Below are positions 40,896 to 48,734 of a stretch of 64,000 nucleotides of DNA, in pieces; the first letter of the stretch is position 1; each line of letters opens with the position of its first letter. This DNA comes from an uncultured Marvinbryantia sp. (GTDB lineage Bacteria; Bacillota; Clostridia; Lachnospirales; Lachnospiraceae): assembly GCF_905201705.1 (NCBI RefSeq), contig NZ_CAJKOX010000013.1:30038-94037 (forward strand), in the 5' to 3' direction. The position numbers were made by a program, and so were the translations under genes. Under the pieces are notes generated by a model, which ran no database searches, was not told the origin of the DNA, and was given only the letters and a program-made list of their open reading frames with translations.

Positions 40896-41828
40896 ATGAT
40901 TTATTCAAACATTCTGGAAGCAATCGGGCACACTCCCATCGTCCGCCTCGGGAGGATGAACAGCCCGGAAAATGCGGAAATTCTTGTAAAATTTGAGGGA
41001 CTGAACGTGGGCGGCTCCATCAAGACGCGCACTGCCTACAATATGATCTGCGACGCCGAGGAACGCGGTCTGATCCATAAGGACACGATCATTGTCGAGC
41101 CGACAAGCGGCAACCAGGGGATCGGACTCGCGCTGGTGGGCGCGGTGAAAGGCTACCGCACCATCATCATTATGCCGGATTCCGTCAGCGAGGAGCGCAG
41201 AAAGCTGGTACGCCACTACGGCGCAGAGGTAATTCTGATCCACGACGCCGGAAACATCGGCGCCTGCATCGAAGAATGCCTGCAAACGGCACTTCGCATG
41301 CAAAAAGAAAATCCCAATGTTTATGTTCCGCAGCAGTTTGAAAATCCGGCAAACCCGATGGTTCACCGCCACCACACAGCGCTTGAGATCCTTGAACAGG
41401 TTGCAGGACCGATCCATGGTTTCTGCTCCGGCATCGGCACCGGCGGCACCATCACCGGCATCGGCGAGGTGCTGAAAGCGCAGAACCCCGATATGGTCAT
41501 CTGGGCTGTCGAACCGGAAAACGCAGCAATCCTGGCCGGCGGCACCATCGGCACTCATCTGCAGATGGGAATCGGCGACGGCGTTATTCCGGATATCTTA
41601 AACCGGGAAATCTACGATGACATCTACATTGTCACCGACGAGGAAGCCATTCAGACTTCAAAGGATCTTGCCCGTCTCGAGGGTATTATGTGCGGCATCT
41701 CCAGCGGGACGAATGTAGCGGCTGCGCTAAAGCTCGCCAGAAAGCTCGGCAAAGGAAAGACGGTTGTCACCGTGCTTCCGGACACCGCAGAGCGCTACTT
41801 CTCCACCCCTCTGTTTGCAAACGAATGA
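40896..41828 (+). CDS. cysK: Cysteine synthase (O-acetylserine sulfhydrylase)
   Basis: About 310 residues of the fold-type II PLP family. The opening ILEAIGHTPIVRLGRM, the PLP-binding Lys43 in GGSIKTRTAYNM, the substrate loop PTSGNQGIGLA and the phosphate-binding GIGTGGTITGIGEVLK are all present. It makes cysteine from O-acetylserine and sulfide. The start is either the ATG at 40884 or the one at 40896. A hairpin GCCGCA-TCTTC-TGCGGC lies between the nearest purine-rich site (GAGAAAGGA) and the start, so initiation may be structured. It ends 3 bp before the convergent oxidoreductase gene. Confidence 0.93.
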   Translation: MIYSNILEAIGHTPIVRLGRMNSPENAEILVKFEGLNVGGSIKTRTAYNMICDAEERGLIHKDTIIVEPTSGNQGIGLALVGAVKGYRTIIIMPDSVSEERRKLVRHYGAEVILIHDAGNIGACIEECLQTALRMQKENPNVYVPQQFENPANPMVHRHHTALEILEQVAGPIHGFCSGIGTGGTITGIGEVLKAQNPDMVIWAVEPENAAILAGGTIGTHLQMGIGDGVIPDILNREIYDDIYIVTDEEAIQTSKDLARLEGIMCGISSGTNVAAALKLARKLGKGKTVVTVLPDTAERYFSTPLFANE

Positions 41829-41831
41829 TAC

Positions 41832-42803
41832 CTACCTTTCGTTCGGGTAGATTACCCCGATCTGTGCGCGGATATTGTCCATCAGTTCCATAATATATAT
41901 GGTTTCTGCATGCGGCATTTCCGGGCACTCTTTTTCGTTCTCTTTAAGCGCACGCATACACGCCTCCACCTCATACTCGTAGCCGGTGATCTGCTTCGGC
42001 GTCTCATATTCCGCAATCAGATGATGCTCTGTATCGTAAACGCGGATGCCCTCACAATTGTTGATATTCTGAACCAGGATATAGCCCTTATCCCCGTAAA
42101 TCGCACCTTCGCGATTGCATGCAGCCCTCATATCACTGTGGAGCGTCGCTGTTTTTCCATCCTTGTAGATCAGTGTAATATTATCCACGGCATCCACGCC
42201 CCGCTCCGTCAGAACCGCCGACGCCTTTACTTCCTTAATCTCATCGCCAAAAACCATCGACGCAAAATTCAGCGGATAAACGCCAAGGTCAAGCAGTGCT
42301 CCGCCGGCAAGCGCCGGATCTGTCATACGCTGTATATGCTGCAGGGGATAGGAAAGCGTTGCATAAAGCGAATGCGGCGTACCGATGATCCCGCTCGCCA
42401 GTATCTCATCCAGGGTTTTTCTCATCGGCATATAGCGCGTCCAGATCGCCTCTGTCGCAAGCACGCCCCTCTCTTCTGCCATCGCCAGCACTTCCTTCGC
42501 CTGCGCCGCGTTTTGTGTAAAGGATTTTTCCGTCAGCACATTTTTTCCGTGTGCAATGCACAGCTTCATGTGCTCATAGTGGTGTGAATGCGGCGTTGCA
42601 ATGTAAATCAGATCAACCTCCGGGTCGCATACCAGCTCCTCATAAGAGCCGTAAGCATGCATAAAGCCATGCTCTTCAGCAAACGCCTTCGCCCGCTCCG
42701 GATTTCTTGACGCCACTGCCCAGGAAATTACCTGCGGCATCTCATGGATCGTTTCCGCCATCTTGCCGGCAATGTTCCCGGCTCCTAAAATTCCCATTTT
42801 CAT
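41832..42803 (-). CDS. Gfo/Idh/MocA-family oxidoreductase
   Basis: About 323 residues. An N-terminal Rossmann fold starts with MKMGILGAGNIAGKM and has DLIYIATPHSHHYEHM and GKNVLTEKSFTQNAAQA with the usual EKP-type Lys (EKS here). The C-terminal domain has the family's PAGGALLDLGVYPL-like motif (ALAGGALLDLGVYPLNFA). It probably oxidises a sugar or cyclitol with NAD(P). AAGGAGG stands 9 nt before the ATG at 42803. No metabolic partner is adjacent. Confidence 0.9.
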   Translation of the reverse strand: MKMGILGAGNIAGKMAETIHEMPQVISWAVASRNPERAKAFAEEHGFMHAYGSYEELVCDPEVDLIYIATPHSHHYEHMKLCIAHGKNVLTEKSFTQNAAQAKEVLAMAEERGVLATEAIWTRYMPMRKTLDEILASGIIGTPHSLYATLSYPLQHIQRMTDPALAGGALLDLGVYPLNFASMVFGDEIKEVKASAVLTERGVDAVDNITLIYKDGKTATLHSDMRAACNREGAIYGDKGYILVQNINNCEGIRVYDTEHHLIAEYETPKQITGYEYEVEACMRALKENEKECPEMPHAETIYIMELMDNIRAQIGVIYPNER

Positions 42804-42920
42804 TTCCCTTTTCCTCCTTATGTGATAAATTTTGCCCCATATCCTTCCACTCACACAGAGCCTTACGGACAGGAATTTTTACTGCGCTCTTTAAATGAGC
42901 TTTCTCCAACCTGCTGCCTG

Positions 42921-42970
42921 CAAAAAACCCCAGGCATCCGCAATCACTGATTTTGGAATACTTGGGGTTT
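42921..42970 (-). terminator. rny terminator
   Basis: A long stem closed by AAACCCCA and TGGGGTTT, followed by a T run on the minus strand, just after the rny stop. Confidence 0.8.
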
Positions 42971-42980
42971 CATTTTTTGC

Positions 42981-44531
42981 TTACTTTGCGTAGTCTACCG
43001 CGCGTGATTCACGGATTACGCTGACTTTAATCTGTCCCGGGTATTCCAGTTCAGCTTCAATCTGTTTTGAAATATCCCTCGCCAGCAATACCATGTCCGC
43101 ATCGCTGACTTTCTCAGGAACAACCATAATTCGAATCTCTCTACCTGCCTGAATAGCAAATGATTTGTCAACGCCCTTAAAGGCATTTGCAATATCCTCT
43201 AACTGTTTTAATCTGTTGGTATATGTTTCCAGTGTTTCTCTTCTTGCACCCGGGCGCGCAGCTGAAATTGTGTCTGCCGCCTGTACAATACATGCAATTA
43301 AGGTTTCTGGTTCTACATCGCCATGGTGGGCTTCCACTGCGTTGATGACGGTCTGTGACTCCTTGTACTTTTTACAGAGGTCTGCACCAATCTGTATATG
43401 AGAGCCGTCCACTTCATGGTCGATGGATTTGCCAATGTCATGCAATAAACCGGCACGCTTCGCCATGCGAACGTCCAAGCCGATTTCCCCTGCCAATAAG
43501 CCTGCCAGATGCGCCACCTCGACAGAATGCTTCAGTGCATTCTGACCATAGCTGGTGCGGAATTTCATTCTGCCCAGCAAGCGTATCAGCTCCGGGTGGA
43601 TTCCATGTACTCCTACCTCTAAAGCTGCTGCTTCGCCTTCCTCGCGAATCATTGTTTCTACTTCTTTTTGTGCTTTTTCAACCATTTCTTCGATTCTGGC
43701 CGGATGAATGCGTCCGTCCACAATCAGCTTTTCAAGTGCAATTCTGGCAACTTCTCGCCTGATCGGATCAAAGCTGGACAGAATTACCGCTTCCGGCGTA
43801 TCGTCGATGATCAGATCGACGCCTGTCATTGTTTCGAGTGTACGGATATTTCGTCCTTCACGTCCGATAATACGTCCTTTCATCTCGTCACTCGGGAGCT
43901 GCACCACGGAAATTGTAGTTTCTGCCACATGATCGGCCGCACAACGCTGAATGGCAGTTGCTACATATTCCTTTGCTTTCTTACCTGCTTCTTCTTTTGC
44001 TCTACTCTCCAGCTCTTTATAGAGTCTGGCGGTATCGCTCTTCACTTCGTCTTCAACAGTTTTTAACAGATAGTCTTTTGCCTGCTCGGAGGTTAAACCT
44101 GAGATTCGCTCCAGTTCCTGCATTTTTCTGTCGTGGATCTGCTCGATCTCGACACTCTTTCGCTTTAACTCTTCTTCTCTGGCTGTCAAATTCGTCTCGC
44201 GTTTTTCCAGTGCATCAGACTTCTTATCAATGGCTTCTTCCTTTGATAATACGCGCCGTTCATACTTCTGCAGCTCTGCTCTGCGCTCTTTGGTTTCCCG
44301 ATCCAGCTCGTTCTTGCGGTTCATGGATTCTTCCTTCGCTTCAAGCAGTGCTTCGCGCTTTTTCGTCTCTGCGACTTTCAATGCATCATCTATTATGTCC
44401 CTGGCTTTTTCCTCCGCACTGCCGATCGTTTTTTCCACTACATTTTTCCGATAGGCAAGCGCAGCAAACCAGCTAATAGCTGCTGCAAGCAAGGCGACTG
44501 CGACACAGATAACAATCGTTACTGCACTCAC
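42981..44531 (-). CDS. rny: Ribonuclease Y
   Basis: A 516-residue membrane-anchored endoribonuclease that starts mRNA decay. Order: one N-terminal helix (residues 4-25), a long coiled coil (about 30-190), a KH domain (GRIIGREGRNIRTLE near 215) and an HD domain with the metal-binding HDIGKSIDHE near 365. The start is GTG at 44531. Its ribosome site AGGAG is complementary to CTCCT just before the GTG, so a small hairpin may limit initiation. Promoter and terminator make it monocistronic. Confidence 0.97.
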   Translation of the reverse strand: MSAVTIVICVAVALLAAAISWFAALAYRKNVVEKTIGSAEEKARDIIDDALKVAETKKREALLEAKEESMNRKNELDRETKERRAELQKYERRVLSKEEAIDKKSDALEKRETNLTAREEELKRKSVEIEQIHDRKMQELERISGLTSEQAKDYLLKTVEDEVKSDTARLYKELESRAKEEAGKKAKEYVATAIQRCAADHVAETTISVVQLPSDEMKGRIIGREGRNIRTLETMTGVDLIIDDTPEAVILSSFDPIRREVARIALEKLIVDGRIHPARIEEMVEKAQKEVETMIREEGEAAALEVGVHGIHPELIRLLGRMKFRTSYGQNALKHSVEVAHLAGLLAGEIGLDVRMAKRAGLLHDIGKSIDHEVDGSHIQIGADLCKKYKESQTVINAVEAHHGDVEPETLIACIVQAADTISAARPGARRETLETYTNRLKQLEDIANAFKGVDKSFAIQAGREIRIMVVPEKVSDADMVLLARDISKQIEAELEYPGQIKVSVIRESRAVDYAK

Positions 44532-44578
44532 AGGAGCACCTCCTTATTAAGTTTTCATTGTACAATTACAACAATTCA

Positions 44579-44607
44579 ATTCTATACTTTTTTTAATCTT
44601 CTGTCAA
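44579..44607 (-). promoter_or_regulatory. rny promoter
   Basis: Minus strand TTGACA (44602-44607), 17 bp, TAGAAT (44579-44584). Confidence 0.85.
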
Positions 44608-44620
44608 GTAATTGTAAACC

Positions 44621-44644
44621 GAAAAACAAGATATTAGAATCTTG
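44621..44644 (-). terminator. recA-recX terminator
   Basis: CAAGAT-TCTAAT-ATCTTG followed by TTTTT on the minus strand. It ends 14 bp before the rny -35. Confidence 0.75.
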
Positions 44645-44671
44645 CAGGCAAAATAGCAAAGCCGACAAAAA

Positions 44672-45133
44672 TTATTCGTCATACGCTTTCATGCACCGCC
44701 CAATAGCGGCTCCCGAAAATCCCTTTCTTGCGAGGAATGCATACATGCGCCTCTTTTCGGCTTCGTCTGCACTCTCCGGCTGATAATGGCGTTTTTCCAT
44801 CCAGCCGCGGATCAGCTCCTCCTCCGGAACGCTCTCCGATTCCTCGAAGGCTGCTTCCACCAGACTGCGCTCCACTCCGCGCAGATACAGCTCCTGCTCG
44901 ATCTGCCGGCGGCTTTTCTTTACCTTCATGCATTCCACATACTGCCTTGCGTAGCGGGCGTCGTCCACATAGTGGTAGGCCTTCACATATGCGATTGCCT
45001 CGTCGATAATCTCCGGCGGGTACTGCGTCTTTCCGAGACGCAGCTTATCCCGCAGTTGTTTTTCCGTATAATCCCTGCGCTCCAGAAGATGCATACAGCG
45101 CAGCTTCGCTCTCTTTGACAGATCATATCCCAT
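44672..45133 (-). CDS. recX: RecX regulatory protein
   Basis: A 153-residue helical protein with three tandem three-helix units, the usual RecX layout (LLERRDYTEKQLRDKL, YVDDARYARQYVECM and LYLRGVERSLVEAAF). RecX caps RecA filaments and limits recombination. It begins 6 bp after recA, in the standard recA-recX order, and is followed by a terminator. Confidence 0.93.
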   Translation of the reverse strand: MGYDLSKRAKLRCMHLLERRDYTEKQLRDKLRLGKTQYPPEIIDEAIAYVKAYHYVDDARYARQYVECMKVKKSRRQIEQELYLRGVERSLVEAAFEESESVPEEELIRGWMEKRHYQPESADEAEKRRMYAFLARKGFSGAAIGRCMKAYDE

Positions 45134-45139
45134 CGCAGC

Positions 45140-46303
45140 TTACTCTCCGGCTGCGTTCATGCTCTGCTTCGCTGCAGTCTCCGCCGGATTTTTCACAGCG
45201 GCATCGGCAGGAGCTTTCTCATTAGCATCCGCATTCTTTTTTCCGGCTGCGTCTCCCGCTTTCTTCCCGGCGGTATCCGCAGATTTTTCATCGGTCGGCT
45301 TGCGGTCTACAGGCAGACCATAGTGCTCGCGCACCTTTGCCTCCACCTCGTCCATAACTGCCGGATTTTCCCGCAGGTAATTCTTGGCGTTTTCTCTGCC
45401 CTGCCCGATCTTTGCATCATTGTAGGCATACCATGCACCGCTCTTGTTGATGATACCAAGATTCGCCGCCAGATCGATGATATCCCCTTCTCTTGAGATA
45501 CCCTGCCCGAACATGATGTCAAACTCTGCCTCTTTAAAAGGCGGAGCGATCTTGTTTTTTACAACCTTGATCCTGGTATGGTTTCCGATCACCTCGCCTG
45601 CCTGCTTCAACGCTTCGCCCTTGCGGACGTCCAGACGGATGGAGGAATAGAATTTCAGCGCACGGCCGCCGGTGGTAGTCTCCGGGTTGCCGAACATCAC
45701 GCCGATCTTTTCACGGAGCTGGTTGATAAAGATGACGATACAGTTGGATTTACTGATGACTGCCGTAAGCTTTCTGAGCGCCTGTGACATCAGTCTTGCC
45801 TGCAGACCGACATGGGAATCACCCATGTCGCCGTCGATCTCCGCTTTGGGAACGAGCGCTGCCACTGAGTCTACAATAATAATATCAACCGCGCCGGAAC
45901 GCACCAGCGTCTCGGTGATCTCCATCGCCTGCTCTCCGTTGTCCGGCTGGGATATGTAGAGATTGTCGATATCCACGCCAATTTTGGAGGCATATACCGG
46001 ATCGAGCGCATGCTCCGCGTCAATAAAGCCGGCAACGCCGCCTCTTTTCTGTACCTCCGCCACCATGTGCAGGGCAACGGTCGTCTTACCGCTGGACTCC
46101 GGTCCGTAGATCTCCACGATACGTCCCTTCGGAATGCCGCCAAGTCCCAGAGCAATGTCCAGGCTTAAAGAACCCGTGGGAATGGTTTCCACGTTCAGAT
46201 TTTTTCCGGAATCTCCTAATTTCATAACAGAGCCCTTGCCGAACTGCTTCTCAATCTGGGAAAGGGCTGCGTCTAACGCTTTCATTTTTTCATCTTTTAC
46301 CAT
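45140..46303 (-). CDS. recA: RecA recombinase
   Basis: A 387-residue protein. Walker A GPESSGKT is at 67-74, Walker B in DIIIVDSVAAL, and DNA-binding loops L1 and L2 lie around GDMGDSHVGLQAR and FGNPETTTGGRALKFY. It forms filaments on single-stranded DNA and triggers LexA cleavage. The C-terminal tail from about residue 333 is unusually long and made of Ala, Lys, Asp and Glu repeats (KKAGDAAGKKNADANEKAP), which may tune DNA access. A perfect SOS box lies before the gene. Confidence 0.98.
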   Translation of the reverse strand: MVKDEKMKALDAALSQIEKQFGKGSVMKLGDSGKNLNVETIPTGSLSLDIALGLGGIPKGRIVEIYGPESSGKTTVALHMVAEVQKRGGVAGFIDAEHALDPVYASKIGVDIDNLYISQPDNGEQAMEITETLVRSGAVDIIIVDSVAALVPKAEIDGDMGDSHVGLQARLMSQALRKLTAVISKSNCIVIFINQLREKIGVMFGNPETTTGGRALKFYSSIRLDVRKGEALKQAGEVIGNHTRIKVVKNKIAPPFKEAEFDIMFGQGISREGDIIDLAANLGIINKSGAWYAYNDAKIGQGRENAKNYLRENPAVMDEVEAKVREHYGLPVDRKPTDEKSADTAGKKAGDAAGKKNADANEKAPADAAVKNPAETAAKQSMNAAGE

Positions 46304-46320
46304 TGTGTTCTCTCCTTATG

Positions 46321-46334
46321 CGAACTTATGTTCG
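46321..46334. promoter_or_regulatory. SOS (LexA/DinR) box of recA
   Basis: CGAACTTATGTTCG, a perfect match to the Bacillus-type consensus. It lies just downstream of the -10, 17 bp from the start codon. Confidence 0.93.
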
Positions 46335-46347
46335 CTTTTCTTTTTTC

Positions 46348-46376
46348 ATACTATCGTATTTTTACTGAAATGTCAA
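46348..46376 (-). promoter_or_regulatory. recA promoter
   Basis: Minus strand TTGACA (46371-46376), 17 bp, TAGTAT (46348-46353). Confidence 0.85.
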
Positions 46377-46469
46377 CTGTTATTTTCCCCTGTGCAGAGC
46401 TTTTTTCCGCCCGCCTTTAATATATCACAAATCATTTGTATTTTCAACACTTAAAGTATATAATTCTTA

Positions 46470-46498
46470 TTGAACTTCCCGGAAAACTATGGTAGACT
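46470..46498 (+). promoter_or_regulatory. Promoter of the MATE gene
   Basis: TTGAAC (46470-46475), 17 bp, TAGACT (46493-46498). An 8-bp hairpin TGCGCCGT-ACACAG-ACGGCGCA (46507-46528) lies at the start of the transcript. Confidence 0.65.
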
Positions 46499-46571
46499 AT
46501 GTTCCATGCGCCGTACACAGACGGCGCATACGCTAAAGAAGATAAAAATATGAAAAAGGATTTGAGGATTT

Positions 46572-47960
46572 ATGAACTTAAGTAAACTTTTCGGAGACCG
46601 CAGATTTTACCGCTCTATGCTGACGGTTGCTATTCCGATCATGGTACAGAACGCTATCACGAATTTTGTGGCAATGCTCGATAATATCATGGTAGGACAG
46701 GTCGGCACGGTGCAGATGTCGAGCGTGTCCATCGTCAACCAGCTTATTTTTGTTTATAATCTCTGCCTGTTCGGCGGCACCTCCGGCGCCGGGATTTTTA
46801 CGGCGCAGTTTGTCGGCAAGGGCGACCATCAGGGCATCCGCTATACGATACGCTTTAAGATCTGGATCGGCGCGATCATCTCCATCCTTGCCCTTCTGAT
46901 CTTCGGCTTTGGCGGAGAACCGCTGATCGGTCTTTATCTGAAGGGACAGGCGCAGGCAGGGGAAGCTGCCAGTGCGCTTTCATACGGAAGAAGCTATCTT
47001 TCCGTGATGATGGTGGGGCTGATCCCTTTCTGCCTCACCAACGTATACGCCTCCACCCTGCGCGAGAGCGGTGAGACAATGCTGCCGATGAAAGCGGGAA
47101 TCACCGCCGTGCTTATTAACCTCTGTCTGAACTATGTGCTTATTTTCGGACATTTCGGCGCACCGGCGCTCGGCGTTACCGGCGCGGCGATCGCGACCGT
47201 CATCTCCCGCTTTGCGGAGTGCTTTATCGTTGTCGGCTGGACGCACCGTCACCGCGAGAAAAACCGCTATATCGTCGGACTTTACCATTCGCTGCGCATC
47301 CCGGCGAAGCTGACGCGCGACATGATCGTAAAGGGAACGCCGCTGCTTTTAAATGAGACGCTCTGGTCCGGCGCGATGGCAATGCTGCTGCAGTGCTACT
47401 CCATCCGCGGTCTTTCGGTAATCGCGGCAATGAACATCAACAGCACCCTGTCGAATATCTTCAATATTGTATTTATCGCCATGGGAAACACCGTCTCGAT
47501 TCTGGTCGGACAGCTTCTCGGCGCAGGCAGGATCGAGGAGGCAAAGACGGCAGCCAGCCGCATGATTGTTTTTTCTGTGCTCTGCAGTCTGGCGACCGGG
47601 CTTCTGATGGCCGCTTTCCACGGCGTATTTCCGCAGTTTTACAATACCACGCCGGAGGTTCGTGAGCTTGCGAGCCAGTTTATCCTGGTGACGGCGCTGC
47701 TGATGTTTTTACCGGCGTTTACAAACGCCACCTACTTCACGCTGCGCTCCGGCGGCAAGACGCTGCTCACCTTTTTCTTTGACTGCTTCTACGTGTGGAT
47801 CGTCAACATCCCGCTCGCCTACTGCCTGTGTCATTTTACCGACATCCCGGTGGTGCTGGTCTACCTGACGGTGCAGGCGTCCGAGCTTCTTAAATGCATC
47901 ATCGGCTTCGTGCTCGTCAAAAAGGGCATCTGGCTGAACACGATCGTAGACGAGTCATAA
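46572..47960 (+). CDS. MATE-family efflux transporter
   Basis: A 462-residue membrane protein with twelve predicted helices in two halves, the MATE layout (MLTVAIPIMVQNAITNFVAM at the start, then MLDNIMVGQVG). It would export cationic drugs or metabolites by Na+ or H+ antiport; the substrate is unknown. GAGG precedes the ATG. It is a single rightward gene between two minus-strand runs. Confidence 0.92.
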   Translation: MNLSKLFGDRRFYRSMLTVAIPIMVQNAITNFVAMLDNIMVGQVGTVQMSSVSIVNQLIFVYNLCLFGGTSGAGIFTAQFVGKGDHQGIRYTIRFKIWIGAIISILALLIFGFGGEPLIGLYLKGQAQAGEAASALSYGRSYLSVMMVGLIPFCLTNVYASTLRESGETMLPMKAGITAVLINLCLNYVLIFGHFGAPALGVTGAAIATVISRFAECFIVVGWTHRHREKNRYIVGLYHSLRIPAKLTRDMIVKGTPLLLNETLWSGAMAMLLQCYSIRGLSVIAAMNINSTLSNIFNIVFIAMGNTVSILVGQLLGAGRIEEAKTAASRMIVFSVLCSLATGLLMAAFHGVFPQFYNTTPEVRELASQFILVTALLMFLPAFTNATYFTLRSGGKTLLTFFFDCFYVWIVNIPLAYCLCHFTDIPVVLVYLTVQASELLKCIIGFVLVKKGIWLNTIVDES

Positions 47961-47990
47961 TGCGGACTTCTCATATTTTACAAATCGCAA

Positions 47991-48734
47991 TTAAGCAGGA
48001 TTCTCCCGGAAACCTCCGCTCACGGAAAATCCTGCTTTTTCCATAATCTCTTTTGCTTTTGCGGCGTTGCCCTCCCCTTTAATCTCCAACAGCACGCCGC
48101 TTACCCGCGCCTGCTCTCCCCTGCTGCGCATCCAGCGCTGCATCAGCGCGGCGTCCATGTAGACGCCCTCTTCCTTTACGATCGCCAAAAGCTGCGCCGG
48201 TTCCCCCACAGCTTCCCCGGCGGCGTAGTTTTCCGGCATCTCCGCACTTTCGGGGGTCTGCGCCGCCTCCGTTTTCAGCGTGATCTGCAGATCCTCATAC
48301 GTCTTGGCAAGCGCCTTTGCCTGCCGCTCGCTTATCATCTCCCCGTTTTCATCCGACAGTCCTGCAAAAAAGCTCTCCCCGACCGCCAGAAGCGGCGCGC
48401 TCCCGGCAGCCTTCTCCCCGGCGGAGAATAACGCCGTCAGCGGATACTCTGAAAAATCCACGCCGGTTATGGTGACTTTTGCCGAATACTGGTTCACCCC
48501 GATCTCACATTCCCGCTCAAACAGCGCCCACCGCTTCTGAAAGCCCGGCAGCTCCTCCATCTGCGCAAGCAGATCCGCCGTGATTTCCTTCCCCGGAAGA
48601 GACACCCGCAAAAATACCGGCGTCTGCTCCTTTTTCAGCGCGCTTCCAAGCTGAAATGCCAGAAAAATAAGAAGCGCCGGCGCCGCCAGAAGCAGCCGTG
48701 AATACAAATTCTCATACCATCTTCTCAAATTCAT
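47991..48734 (-). CDS. Single-helix extracytoplasmic protein, MacB core-like domain
   Basis: About 247 residues. One membrane helix (residues 14-31) is followed by an outer domain ending in ARVSGVLLEIKGEGNAAKAKEIMEKAG, which resembles the periplasmic core of MacB/FtsX-type permeases but without their three further helices. It overlaps the preceding surface-protein gene by 4 bp (ATGA). AGGAG stands 8 nt before the ATG. It is last in a six-gene operon with an ABC transporter and may serve as an external stalk or sensor (inference). Confidence 0.65.
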   Translation of the reverse strand: MNLRRWYENLYSRLLLAAPALLIFLAFQLGSALKKEQTPVFLRVSLPGKEITADLLAQMEELPGFQKRWALFERECEIGVNQYSAKVTITGVDFSEYPLTALFSAGEKAAGSAPLLAVGESFFAGLSDENGEMISERQAKALAKTYEDLQITLKTEAAQTPESAEMPENYAAGEAVGEPAQLLAIVKEEGVYMDAALMQRWMRSRGEQARVSGVLLEIKGEGNAAKAKEIMEKAGFSVSGGFRENPA

